Shown: piece after piece, positions 34,858 through 43,364 of the stretch | Numbering within the stretch: position 1 is the stretch's first letter | Layout of the letters: every line of letters begins with the position of its first letter | Assembly: GCA_963692955.1 (NCBI GenBank) | Contig: OY843587.1 | Span: forward strand, 248,001-312,000 | Origin: UBA5158 sp963692955 | GTDB lineage: Bacteria > Pseudomonadota > Gammaproteobacteria > DSM-16500 | Direction: 5' to 3' | Length of the DNA stretch: 64,000 nt | Program-made: the position numbers and the translations under genes | Notes under the pieces: model-generated | Databases searched by the model: none | The model's input: the letters and a program-made list of their open reading frames with translations, nothing else | Told to the model about the DNA's origin: nothing

Positions 34858-35394
34858 ATGTTAAAAAATGACACCATAGAAATATCGCGCGATGTGGATG
34901 CGTTATTGATTCCCTCCGGCGTTAAAATCGGGATTCAAAAAGGCACGCTAGTGATGATTACGCAAGCCTTAGGAAATTCGTATACCGTTTACGTCAATGG
35001 CAATCTCGCGCGCGTCGCGGGACGTGATGGCGACGCGTTGAGTATGATTATTTTAGATGAATTAGACGTCAATATGATGGCGGGCACGTTGGAAGAAAAA
35101 GTCTGGGAGTCATTGAAAACATGTTATGACCCGGAAATCCCCGTAAACATCGTTGATTTAGGTTTAGTTTATGCGTGTAATATTTCAGCAGTGGATGCTG
35201 GCCAGCAAATTGATTTAACCATGACGCTGACCGCCGCGGGTTGTGGCATGGGCCCGGTATTAGTGGCTGACATCGAACAAAAATTACTGTCCATCGACAC
35301 GGTGGCGCACGTCAAAGTGGAATTAGTTTTCGATCCGCCTTGGAGCCGCACCATGATGAGCGACGTCGCGAAATTACAATTAGGTATGTTATAG
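34858..35394 (+). CDS. sufT: SufT, putative Fe-S cluster assembly/maturation protein
   Basis: 178 residues. A unique N-terminal ~75 residues is followed by a DUF59/MIP18 domain (CYDPEIPVNIVDLGLVY, TAAGCGMGPVL, LVFDPPWSRTMMS). The two-part layout and operon position match the proteobacterial SufT associated with SUF operons. It is thought to aid cluster maturation when demand is high. Confidence 0.93.
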   Translation: MLKNDTIEISRDVDALLIPSGVKIGIQKGTLVMITQALGNSYTVYVNGNLARVAGRDGDALSMIILDELDVNMMAGTLEEKVWESLKTCYDPEIPVNIVDLGLVYACNISAVDAGQQIDLTMTLTAAGCGMGPVLVADIEQKLLSIDTVAHVKVELVFDPPWSRTMMSDVAKLQLGML

Positions 35395-35409
35395 AGGAGA
35401 AGAAACGGC

Positions 35410-35724
35410 ATGATGAATATTCAAGAAACAATTCAACAATTAATAACAGCAAATAATATCGTCCTTTTCATGAAAGGCACGCCGCAATTTCCGCAATGTG
35501 GTTTTTCTTCGAAAGTCGTGATGATGTTAAATGCGTGCGGTGTGGAAATGGTAACGGTAAATGTGTTAGAAGACCCCGCCATGCGTCAAGGCATTAAAGA
35601 TTTTTCACGCTGGCCGACGGTCCCGCAATTATTTATAAAAGGTGAATTCATCGGCGGCAGCGATATCGTCGGCGAAATGTATGCGTCCGGTGAATTGCAA
35701 GAATTGTTGAAAGAGATGGCTTAA
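35410..35724 (+). CDS. grxD: Monothiol glutaredoxin (Grx4 type)
   Basis: 104 residues with the CGFS active site (FPQCGFSSKVV), the TVP motif and the GGSDIV glutathione site. Grx4-type proteins bind a [2Fe-2S] cluster and hand it on, consistent with its place at the end of the SUF operon. GAGGAG ribosome site; a second ATG is one codon on. Confidence 0.96.
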   Translation: MMNIQETIQQLITANNIVLFMKGTPQFPQCGFSSKVVMMLNACGVEMVTVNVLEDPAMRQGIKDFSRWPTVPQLFIKGEFIGGSDIVGEMYASGELQELLKEMA

Positions 35725-35728
35725 GCAC

Positions 35729-35818
35729 ATCGTAGCCTATATGCAGTGCAGCGGAATACAGGGAATCTTAATTCAACAATTCTATTCCCCGTATTCGGCT
35801 GCGCTGTTACGAAATAGG
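35729..35818. repeat. Dispersed palindromic repeat, copy 2
   Basis: Left arm ATCGTAGCC...GCAGCGGAATACAGGGAAT and right arm ATTCCCCGTATTCGGCTGCGCTG are inverted repeats that would form a long hairpin around a short AT-rich loop. It resembles copy 1 at 12103-12196. It fills the gap after the SUF operon. Confidence 0.75.
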
Positions 35819-35819
35819 T

Positions 35820-36317
35820 ATGGCTGAAATGATTCGCGGCTATTTAATGGCGCTCTCGAATGACGGAGCTGAGATAAAAAAACAAGAAGTGCAGCAATTC
35901 CCCGCTGAGTATGCAGAGCAGGAAAAAGAAAAAAACCAAAATGACCTGGCAGCACTTAATAAAATTATTGCTGTCATTGCAGCGGCTAGTCAGCAGGATT
36001 GTCGAAGTGCATCTGCAGTTGATAAAACAATACAAGACATCTTGAACGGGATAGCACTGGACGCACCGGTCATTTATAACCGCGTTAATCTCAAAAAGAT
36101 TATTAAAGCCATTTCCCAAGCTGATTCAGAAAATGCTTTTGAAGCGGCATTTACCGAGTTGAAAAATTATTTATATCATAATGAAATCATAGAAAAACCT
36201 ACTTTCAATTTTGATGTACTAAAAGCCATTTATCAATTTAGAAACTATCTAGAGCCTAGAGATGTCATCAGGACGGGAAAACATTTTAACGCTGGGCTGC
36301 GAAGTTTGGAGATGTGA
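35820..36317 (+). CDS. Hypothetical protein
   Basis: 165 residues, helical, with no membrane segment or recognised domain. It starts 2 bp after the palindromic repeat; the first ATG lacks a good ribosome site and internal ATGs at codons 4 and 10 are alternatives. Composition is AT-richer and less biased than the SUF genes. Weak evidence beyond the open frame. Confidence 0.5.
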   Translation: MAEMIRGYLMALSNDGAEIKKQEVQQFPAEYAEQEKEKNQNDLAALNKIIAVIAAASQQDCRSASAVDKTIQDILNGIALDAPVIYNRVNLKKIIKAISQADSENAFEAAFTELKNYLYHNEIIEKPTFNFDVLKAIYQFRNYLEPRDVIRTGKHFNAGLRSLEM

Positions 36318-36326
36318 CGCTTAAGA

Positions 36327-36794
36327 TTAAATAGACTTCTTAGAAATCTTTTTCCACCACTTCAATCTCGGTAAGAACAACAGCATGTAAATCAAAATCG
36401 CTGTGAGCAAGCTAATCATATACATGCCCAATGCGACCGCGAGGCCGACTGCCGCTGTCGCCCAGAGTGTCGCCGCGGTGGTCAAGCCGCTGACGTACGC
36501 GACTTCTTCTTTTTGCTGACGGAAAATCAAACCGCCGCCGAGAAAGCCGATACCGGATACGACTTGCGCCGCTACCCGTGATGGGTCCGCGCCGCCGCCG
36601 ATACTGAAAGAAACAATGCCGAAAGTGCACGCGCCTAGCGCGATCGCGCCATATGTACGGATGCCGGCGGAAATGCCGCCGTGTCGTTCGCGTTCCCAGC
36701 CAATTAAAGCGCCTAGCAAAAAGGCGACGAACACGCGCATCACGATTTCAAGGTTCGTCATCAAATTGGCAAGTACGACTTGCGGTAACACCAT
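36327..36794 (-). CDS. MgtC/SapB-family membrane protein
   Basis: 155 residues with four or five transmembrane helices and the MgtC N-terminal signature LGALIGWERERHGGISAGIRTY, then a Gly-rich GIGFLGGGLIFR. It is the short form without the C-terminal soluble domain of Salmonella MgtC. Family members are linked to growth in low Mg2+ and survival in macrophages; this subgroup's role is not known. It is transcribed divergently from coq7. Confidence 0.92.
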   Translation of the reverse strand: MVLPQVVLANLMTNLEIVMRVFVAFLLGALIGWERERHGGISAGIRTYGAIALGACTFGIVSFSIGGGADPSRVAAQVVSGIGFLGGGLIFRQQKEEVAYVSGLTTAATLWATAAVGLAVALGMYMISLLTAILIYMLLFLPRLKWWKKISKKSI

Positions 36795-36874
36795 AGCTCG
36801 AATCCTTGTCAGTCCAACATCCTGTCATGATAAAGTAACTTATCTTAGCTAAGTTTTAAAGCTATAATGTACCT

Positions 36875-37525
36875 ATGACGCATTCACCACGACATTATTC
36901 CCGCTTAGACCAATTCTTTATTCGAGTTGATGAAGCATTACGCACGCTGAATGGCAAAACTACCATTGCAGCGCGCGCTTACCCCGCTGAGCATTTACCG
37001 GAAGCGGATTTATCCCCCGCGGAAAAAAAACATATCGCCGGTCTAATGCGCGTCAATCAAGCGGGCGAAGTTAGCGCGCAAGCGCTTTATCACGGTCAAG
37101 GCATGGTTTCGCGGGTCGCGTCTGTCAAACAACAAATGCGCGCCGCCGCCGAAGAAGAAGGCGATCATTTAGCGTGGTGCAACCGGCGTCTCGCGGAATT
37201 AAATTCGCAAAGTAGTTTAATGAATCCCCTTTGGTATGCGGGATCCTTTCTTATCGGCGTGGCCGCGGGCGCGGTCAGTGATAAATGCAGTTTAGGTTTT
37301 GTCGCGGAAACGGAAACGCAAGTCGTCAACCATTTGCAGCGGCACTTGAATATGCTGCCGGAAAAAGATAAGAAAACCGCGAAAATTTTGCAACAAATGC
37401 AAGCGGACGAAGCGCGCCATCACGCTGACGCCAGTGCGGCGGGTGCGATTGAACTGCCCGCGATCGTAAAAAAACTAATGCGTTTAACGTCAAAAATAAT
37501 GGTGAAGACCGCTTACTGGCTCTAA
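36875..37525 (+). CDS. coq7: Coq7 (2-octaprenyl-3-methyl-6-methoxy-benzoquinol hydroxylase)
   Basis: 216-residue di-iron hydroxylase. The carboxylate/His ligands are visible as VNQAGEVSAQALYHGQ, EEEGDHLAW and DEARHHADA. It performs the C6-hydroxylation step of ubiquinone synthesis in place of the flavoprotein UbiF. The other ubi genes here (ubiE, J, B) are over 30 kb away. A TTTAAAGCTATAATG promoter-like stretch lies just upstream (36855-36869). Its stop nearly touches the convergent membrane protein gene. Confidence 0.95.
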   Translation: MTHSPRHYSRLDQFFIRVDEALRTLNGKTTIAARAYPAEHLPEADLSPAEKKHIAGLMRVNQAGEVSAQALYHGQGMVSRVASVKQQMRAAAEEEGDHLAWCNRRLAELNSQSSLMNPLWYAGSFLIGVAAGAVSDKCSLGFVAETETQVVNHLQRHLNMLPEKDKKTAKILQQMQADEARHHADASAAGAIELPAIVKKLMRLTSKIMVKTAYWL

Positions 37526-37526
37526 C

Positions 37527-37853
37527 TTAAGTCGCCGTTTTGTAAAGCACCACCAACGCCGTCACTTCAACTAACCACGATGCCCACACGAAAGTCATAA
37601 AATATGGGAAGAACGACCGCTTTGCTAACCAATAAACACCGACCGGTATCAAGCCAATTAGCAGTGGCAAGCATAACAAAGCAATCAATTGCCGCGTTAA
37701 ATTTCCCGCCGGGCCACCAGAAAAAACATCGGTGAGTGTTTGTGATATCCATTGATGGCCGGCTAATAATGCGTTTAACACGACTTGCACGTTTGCCATC
37801 GTTAAAATAATGAGGATGCTAAGCAAAATAATTGCGGCGATATGTTTAAGCAT
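37527..37853 (-). CDS. Small hypothetical membrane protein
   Basis: 108 residues from ATG 37853, preferred over the longer frame (to 37889) for its AAAGGA site. Three hydrophobic helices (N-terminal, about 55-75 and 85-105) predict an inner-membrane protein. No family recognised. It follows another small membrane protein gene on the same strand. Confidence 0.6.
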   Translation of the reverse strand: MLKHIAAIILLSILIILTMANVQVVLNALLAGHQWISQTLTDVFSGGPAGNLTRQLIALLCLPLLIGLIPVGVYWLAKRSFFPYFMTFVWASWLVEVTALVVLYKTAT

Positions 37854-37899
37854 GAGTGGTCCTTTAATCACGAAAATAATCTCATCCAAGCGATGCGAA

Positions 37900-38271
37900 T
37901 TAGAATTTTAATACGATGAAAACCAGCAAACCAATAGTCCCCACGGCCAACAACTGATAAAATTCCGGCATGGTCAACACTACCAAGGTGGGCACGAAGA
38001 ACGCTACCGCCGCCACGATCAACGCCAGGATAGGAGCTAAAATGGAACGCGCGGACGCCGCGATGATGTTGTAAGTCACCAAGACGTTAACAGTCCAATA
38101 AATGTAATTAATATAATCCGCAAACAGATAACGTGAATACATATACCAATACGCAGTGACGATCACCGCGACAAAAATAAGATTCGGCAAAATCGACATT
38201 ATCGCAAAATAGTCTTTCTGTTCACCGGGTGGTGAATCTTTTAAAAACGCCCTGTTGCGATTACTTCTCAT
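37900..38271 (-). CDS. Small hypothetical membrane protein
   Basis: 123 residues from ATG 38271 (AAGGGG upstream; an upstream in-frame TTG is less likely). A polar basic N-terminus is followed by three to four transmembrane helices, starting near ILPNLIFVAVIVTAYWY. No known domain. It lies downstream of the YadGH transporter genes but after a 74-bp gap. Confidence 0.6.
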   Translation of the reverse strand: MRSNRNRAFLKDSPPGEQKDYFAIMSILPNLIFVAVIVTAYWYMYSRYLFADYINYIYWTVNVLVTYNIIAASARSILAPILALIVAAVAFFVPTLVVLTMPEFYQLLAVGTIGLLVFIVLKF

Positions 38272-38345
38272 GGACAACCCCTTAGTGAATTTATTTATAA
38301 GATAACATTTTTTTTTAGATTACAGGAACAAAAAAGGCGCTTGAT

Positions 38346-39125
38346 TTACGTCCGCATTCCCGTTCCTCGTTGCAATAAAACTAAACTCCACGCGCTGAAC
38401 GCGATAAATAAAAAACAGACAATACCTAAGCCTACGTACACATTGATGTCGGAAATACCCAAAATGCCATAGCGGAAAGTATCGACGATATCCAAAATCG
38501 GATTAAATACCGAGAGTTTTTGCCAGACGGGCGGTAATTGATGAATCGAATAAAATACGCCGCCTAAATAAGTGAGCGGGGTCAAAACGAAGGTCGGGAT
38601 GAAAGATACGTCATCGAATTTTTTCGCGAATATCCCATTAATCAACCCGGCGATAGAAAACAACATCGACGCCAACACCGCCATCAGAATCACGATACCG
38701 ATATTATGAATATGCATATGCGTGAAACATAACGAAATTAACATCACGATAATGCCCACCATGATACCGCGCAGCGTGCCGCCAAAGCCAAAGCCCATTA
38801 AAATCACGTAATTCGGCACCGGCGCCACCATAATTTCTTCGATGCTTTTACTAAATTTAGAACCGAAAAAAGACGCGGACGTATTCGCGTAAGCGTTCGT
38901 TATCACCGCCATCATGACGAGCCCCGGCACGATGTATTGCATGTAAGTGTAACCGCCGATGCTATGAATTTGCGAACCGATTAATTTTCCAAAAATAAGA
39001 AAATATAACGTCATCGTAATCGCGGGCGGCAGCAGCGTTTGGGTCCAAATGCGCATGAAACGGATCACTTCTTTCGTCACTATCGTCTTCAATGCGATAA
39101 AAATTTGGTTCGCGCGGGTTTGCAT
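38346..39125 (-). CDS. yadH: ABC-2 type transporter permease (YadH family)
   Basis: 259 residues with six transmembrane helices and the ABC-2 signature region (FVLTPLTYLGGVFYSIHQLP). It resembles E. coli YadH along its length. It pairs with the ATPase encoded 13 bp upstream to form an exporter; the substrate is unknown. Confidence 0.93.
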   Translation of the reverse strand: MQTRANQIFIALKTIVTKEVIRFMRIWTQTLLPPAITMTLYFLIFGKLIGSQIHSIGGYTYMQYIVPGLVMMAVITNAYANTSASFFGSKFSKSIEEIMVAPVPNYVILMGFGFGGTLRGIMVGIIVMLISLCFTHMHIHNIGIVILMAVLASMLFSIAGLINGIFAKKFDDVSFIPTFVLTPLTYLGGVFYSIHQLPPVWQKLSVFNPILDIVDTFRYGILGISDINVYVGLGIVCFLFIAFSAWSLVLLQRGTGMRT

Positions 39126-39138
39126 AACATGATGTCCT

Positions 39139-40065
39139 TCAACTGGCTGGTTGTTTATTTTCAGAAATAAGATCGATGAATAATTCTTCGAGACGGTTAG
39201 TCTTGTTGCGGATATTTAAAATTTTCAAACCGTTTTGCGTGAGTAAATCGAATAAACTATTCAGCGATTGTGCTTTATTAATTTTAACTTCAATCGTCGA
39301 GTCATCCAGCAAGCGGTGATGAAAATCGCCAAGCCTGGGAAAATTAGCCGGCACATTGTCTAAATCCATTATGACAGTTTGCGTGCTTAAACGGTTGAGT
39401 AGCGATTTCATGTCGGAATTTTCGATGATTTCGCCGTGATCGATGATAGCGACATTTTTGCAGAGAATTTCCGCTTCTTCTAAATAGTGCGTGGTTAAAA
39501 TAATCGTCGTGCCTTGCTCGTTCAATTCACGTAAAAAACCCCACAACATGTGACGTAATTCGATATCCACGCCCGCCGTCGGTTCGTCTAAAATTAATAA
39601 TTTAGGTTCCGTGCTCAACGCGCGCGCGATCATTAAACGCCGCTTCAAACCGCCCGATAAACGCAGCGCGGAATGACTGCGCTTGTCCCAGAGCCCGAGT
39701 TTTTTTAAATATTTTTCGCAGCGCTGTTCGGCGATTTTGCGCGGGATGCCGTAATAGCCGGCTTGATTAATGATGATTTGCGACAATTTTTCGAACGGAT
39801 TAAAATTCATTTCTTGCGGCACGACGCCGATGCATAACTTCACTAAATCTAAATCGGTATCCATATCGTGGCCGAACACTAACACTTTGCCCGCGGTTTT
39901 ATTGACTAACGAACTGATGATACCGATGGTCGTCGATTTGCCCGCCCCATTTTGTCCCAACAACGCGAAAAAATCGCCTTCTTCAACGCTTAAGTGAATG
40001 CCTTTCAATGCCGTTAAGCCATTGGTGTAGACTTTGGTAAGATCAGAAACAGATAATGCTAACAT
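39139..40065 (-). CDS. yadG: ABC transporter ATP-binding protein (YadG family)
   Basis: 308 residues. Walker A GQNGAGKST, signature RLSGGLKRRLMIA, Walker B LLILDEPTAGVD and H-loop TTHYLEEAE are all intact. Drives the YadH permease. It follows rdgB by 10 bp and is co-directional with proC-yggT-rdgB. Confidence 0.94.
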   Translation of the reverse strand: MLALSVSDLTKVYTNGLTALKGIHLSVEEGDFFALLGQNGAGKSTTIGIISSLVNKTAGKVLVFGHDMDTDLDLVKLCIGVVPQEMNFNPFEKLSQIIINQAGYYGIPRKIAEQRCEKYLKKLGLWDKRSHSALRLSGGLKRRLMIARALSTEPKLLILDEPTAGVDIELRHMLWGFLRELNEQGTTIILTTHYLEEAEILCKNVAIIDHGEIIENSDMKSLLNRLSTQTVIMDLDNVPANFPRLGDFHHRLLDDSTIEVKINKAQSLNSLFDLLTQNGLKILNIRNKTNRLEELFIDLISENKQPAS

Positions 40066-40075
40066 AAATATTTTC

Positions 40076-40660
40076 CTAATTTAGCGTCTTGAGCAATTGC
40101 CGCAACGCTTTACCCCTATGACTAATATGATTTTTAATATGCAACGGTAATTCCGCCGCGCTGCAATTGTGACTGTCGATAAAAAATAGTGGATCGTAAC
40201 CAAAACCTTTTTCACCACGCGGGGCTTCAAGCAATGACCCTTCCCACACACCGTGACAAATAATCGGCGTGGGATCGATAGGAGTTTTTAAAAAAACTAA
40301 CACGCAGTGATACGCGCATTGTCTTTGCCCCGCCGGAATATTTTTCATAGCGGCTACTAATTTAGTCATGTTATCAGCAGCCGTCGCGTTGTCGCCCGCA
40401 TAACGCGCGGAATAAATACCGGGCTGGCCTTGCAAAGCGTTCACCACAATGCCGGAGTCATCGGCGAGTGCGGGTACGCCCGCGGCTTGCGAGGCGTGCC
40501 GCGCTTTAAGAATCGCGTTTTCGACGAACGTCAAACCCGTTTCGGGCGCATCGGTAATGCCTAGCGATTGTTGCGTTATCACTTCATACTCGCTGCCGGC
40601 GAGCATCGCGTTGAGCTCGGTGATTTTGCCTTGATTAGATGTCGCGAATACAATTTTCAT
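40076..40660 (-). CDS. rdgB: RdgB/HAM1 dITP/XTP pyrophosphatase
   Basis: 194 residues. Substrate and metal motifs are FATSNQGKITEL, ADDSGIVVNALQGQPGIYSARYAG (quoted in parts: ADDSGIVV, PGIYSARYAG), GFGYDPLFF and SHRGKAL. It removes non-canonical purine nucleotides. Starts 1 bp after yggT, as part of proC-yggT-rdgB. Confidence 0.96.
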   Translation of the reverse strand: MKIVFATSNQGKITELNAMLAGSEYEVITQQSLGITDAPETGLTFVENAILKARHASQAAGVPALADDSGIVVNALQGQPGIYSARYAGDNATAADNMTKLVAAMKNIPAGQRQCAYHCVLVFLKTPIDPTPIICHGVWEGSLLEAPRGEKGFGYDPLFFIDSHNCSAAELPLHIKNHISHRGKALRQLLKTLN

Positions 40661-40661
40661 A

Positions 40662-41237
40662 TCAACCAGCGACCATGCCCATGCTGCCTGGCAATAACAT
40701 GCCGACGACTAAGATATTTAAAAATTGCAGCAAGATCATCGCCGCGACGGGACTGACGTCGATACCGCCGATCGGGGGAATGACGCGGTGCAGCGGCCGC
40801 ATGATGGGCGACGTAATTTTATTGAGTACTTCACTCATGGGTGAATAACCTTGCTGGAACCAAGTGGAAATCGCTTGAATTAAAATCGCGTAAAAGAAAA
40901 TATTGAAAAGCGTGCCAAGTAAATCGGCCAGCGTTAGCAACAACATCGACGCCAGATTGAAGCCAATATTTTTTAAATAAAAAGCAAGGCTAAATTTGAC
41001 GAATTCAATCAAGACGACGAGGACCAGCGTGGCTAATTCGAAATTTTTATAATTCGGAATGATATGGCGCAGCGGGCCGACTAACGGTTGCGTAAGTTTA
41101 ATAAAAAATTGCGTTAACGGATTATAATAATCCGCGCGTACCCACGCTAAAATAAAGCGGATTAATAAAATAAAAATATAGCAGCTAAAAACTGCGTTGA
41201 CTAAAAAGATTAAAGCTTCTTGCACGGCTGGCGACAT
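40662..41237 (-). CDS. yggT: YggT-family integral membrane protein
   Basis: 191 residues with two YggT repeats, each a helix pair around a conserved NPLTQFFIKLTQPLVGPLR or SPIMRPLHRVIPP segment. Position between proC and rdgB matches many proteobacteria. Function is unclear; homologues have been linked to osmotic tolerance. Confidence 0.92.
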   Translation of the reverse strand: MSPAVQEALIFLVNAVFSCYIFILLIRFILAWVRADYYNPLTQFFIKLTQPLVGPLRHIIPNYKNFELATLVLVVLIEFVKFSLAFYLKNIGFNLASMLLLTLADLLGTLFNIFFYAILIQAISTWFQQGYSPMSEVLNKITSPIMRPLHRVIPPIGGIDVSPVAAMILLQFLNILVVGMLLPGSMGMVAG

Positions 41238-41239
41238 AA

Positions 41240-42073
41240 TTAAGATTCCGAGGCTGCATATTGATTTGCCAATTCTTCGGCGCGGTTTTTCGCGGCCAAG
41301 GCGGTTTTATACATAATTCCGCGGATATCCGCTTCTTCCAAGACGCGCACGCCTTGTTCGGTGGTGCCACCGGGAGAGGTCACCTGCTTGCGCAAATTCG
41401 CCAGTTCTTCTGAACTTTCTAACGCCATGCGGCTTGCGCCAAACGCGGTTTGCAACGTTAGCAGCCGCGCCACTTCAGGCGTTAATCCCAAGCGTTCCCC
41501 CGCTTGTTGTAACGCTTCCATGATCAGAAAAAAATAGGCGGGGCCGCTGCCGGACACGCCGGTGACGACATCGACTAGTTTTTCTTCCGGCAGCCACACG
41601 ACGACGCCGACCGCGCGCAAAATACTTTCCGCGTCCCGCGCTTGCGCGGGGGTCACGAATTTATTCGCGAATAATCCCGACGCGCCGCAGCCGATGAGAG
41701 CGGGGGTGTTGGGCATCGCGCGCACGATACTGATTTGATCGCCTAACCAGTGTTGTATAGTCGCGATGCGCACACCGGCGGCGACGGAGAGAATTAAAGG
41801 TTTATTTTTTTGAATAATCGCAGCGAGCGGGGCCGCGGCGGCGTGCAAGATTTTTGGTTTCACACAAAAAATGATAACGTCGGCGTCGTTAGCCGCCGTT
41901 TGATTATCGGTGGTGATGTTGACCCCGAAGGTTTGCGCCAACTGATTGAGCTTGTTTTCGGTCGGGCCGGCGACCCAGATTTTCTTAGCGTCATAACCGT
42001 CTGCTATCAATCCGCCGATCAAACTCCTACCCATATTACCGCCGCCAATAATGGCGATGATTGCTGATTTCAT
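41240..42073 (-). CDS. proC: Pyrroline-5-carboxylate reductase
   Basis: 277 residues. N-terminal Rossmann motif IGGGNMGRSLIGGL, and the C-terminal dimer domain with VTGVSGSGPAYFF and VTSPGGTTEQGV. Final step of proline synthesis. First of the proC-yggT-rdgB group, ending 2 bp before yggT starts. Confidence 0.97.
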   Translation of the reverse strand: MKSAIIAIIGGGNMGRSLIGGLIADGYDAKKIWVAGPTENKLNQLAQTFGVNITTDNQTAANDADVIIFCVKPKILHAAAAPLAAIIQKNKPLILSVAAGVRIATIQHWLGDQISIVRAMPNTPALIGCGASGLFANKFVTPAQARDAESILRAVGVVVWLPEEKLVDVVTGVSGSGPAYFFLIMEALQQAGERLGLTPEVARLLTLQTAFGASRMALESSEELANLRKQVTSPGGTTEQGVRVLEEADIRGIMYKTALAAKNRAEELANQYAASES

Positions 42074-42150
42074 CGTGAAAAAGTTCCGCTGGGAGTAAAA
42101 ATAGTGCTGGTTAGCATATCATAAGATGGGTTTTTGAGGCAGAGAGAATT

Positions 42151-42177
42151 GTCATCCCCGCGCTGGGCGGGGATGAC
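42151..42177. repeat. Short palindrome (GTCATCCCCGC type)
   Basis: GTCATCCCCGC (42151-42161) and GCGGGGATGAC (42167-42177) pair perfectly around a 5-nt loop, without a T-tract. It resembles the dispersed 'GTCATCCCCGC' palindromes seen in several proteobacteria. It lies in the proC upstream gap, 6 bp after the DUF4015 gene stop. Confidence 0.7.
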
Positions 42178-42183
42178 CGGGTC

Positions 42184-43302
42184 TTATAAAGAGTCGGGAA
42201 ACGCGCCGCTGTCCACGCCTTCTGAACCGGCGTGGGCCCACGGGGTTTCATCTTCATTCATGACGGTGGCAGGCGCGTTTTTATCGGTAGACGTGCCGCC
42301 CGCGAGTTGGGCAGGAGCGGTATCCTCCGTCATATCGACTTTTGGCTCTGCCATGCTGACGTGTACTTTGGTGGATTGATCCACGCCGGCTTGTAAGGCT
42401 TTTTGTTGCGCTTCGGGTGATTGTTTTTGTAATTCACCTAACAGCGTGAACAGATAATCGTATTTGTTATGCGCGCTCCAAACATAGTAACCATCTGCGC
42501 CGGCGTCATTCACCGCTTTCATTTCAGCGAGAATGTAGGCGTGACGTTGGTTGCCAGGTAAAGGATAACGGTAGTTGGAAATTTCAATGTAAGCGTACAA
42601 CTTCACCGGCATCTTATAGTTGAATTGTGAGCGCAGCGCCTTCAAAGAAATGTAAATCGTTTGGTAAGGGGAGACGGCGTGAATGCGGTATGGTTCGAAA
42701 TGCGATGGATAAACCATGGGGCATAACGCGTCGACCGCGCTCGCCATCATCCGTAAGTTTTGGCCGATATGTTTGGATTCACCAAAACTTGAGATACCAA
42801 ACACATCGGCTTGCAAGGGGATGCCTTGCGGGGTCACTTTATCTTTAAAGTATTGGACGACGCGGACGATGTCTTTGGCGTTGTCAGAAGAAGCGTGTTG
42901 TTTCGTGCTATAGCGGATGTAGTCTAATTGTATTTGTTGTGCGCCATACGCTATGGCTGTTTTCACCAATTTATAACGCTTTTCCCAATACGCTTCTGAT
43001 TTAATTTGTTCTGGATTGCCGCCTTTTGGAAAAACGATAATCCGCGCAACGTAATTTATATCGTTCTCTTTTAATAATTTTACGTTTTGCTCATACAGTT
43101 TCGACGGGATTTCCATATCCACGACAAACGTTGAAATCCCCACCGCTTTGGCGTGCGCGATAAGATACTTCAAGTATTTGGTGTCTTCCATCGTGGTTTG
43201 GGTGAGGTAAATACCTTTCACAAACGCATTAGCTGTGCTGCTGAAACCTAATGTGATGAGTGTCAGGAGAAGAAACGCCAATCTTGCATATTTATTACAC
43301 AT
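42184..43302 (-). CDS. Secreted putative glycoside hydrolase (DUF4015)
   Basis: 372 residues with an N-terminal signal peptide (LAFLLLTLITLGF, cut after ANA). The next ~290 residues fit the DUF4015 TIM-barrel-like domain: FVKGIYLTQTT, ISTFVVDMEIPSK, QIQLDYIRYST, MVYPSHFEPY and GADGYYVWSAHNKYD. The C-terminal ~75 residues are low-complexity and acidic. The family is predicted to act on sugars, with no established substrate. It stands between yggS and proC, which are adjacent in most relatives. Confidence 0.85.
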   Translation of the reverse strand: MCNKYARLAFLLLTLITLGFSSTANAFVKGIYLTQTTMEDTKYLKYLIAHAKAVGISTFVVDMEIPSKLYEQNVKLLKENDINYVARIIVFPKGGNPEQIKSEAYWEKRYKLVKTAIAYGAQQIQLDYIRYSTKQHASSDNAKDIVRVVQYFKDKVTPQGIPLQADVFGISSFGESKHIGQNLRMMASAVDALCPMVYPSHFEPYRIHAVSPYQTIYISLKALRSQFNYKMPVKLYAYIEISNYRYPLPGNQRHAYILAEMKAVNDAGADGYYVWSAHNKYDYLFTLLGELQKQSPEAQQKALQAGVDQSTKVHVSMAEPKVDMTEDTAPAQLAGGTSTDKNAPATVMNEDETPWAHAGSEGVDSGAFPDSL

Positions 43303-43364
43303 GATGGCTATCCTTAAATATGTTTTTATGATTTAAGTATAGCTTCTCAAAAAAATTCTGCCGG

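Noticed and set aside
42151..42177. Intrinsic terminator or CRISPR repeat
   Set aside because: A single palindrome with no T-tract and no repeat-spacer periodicity; more like a dispersed palindromic element.
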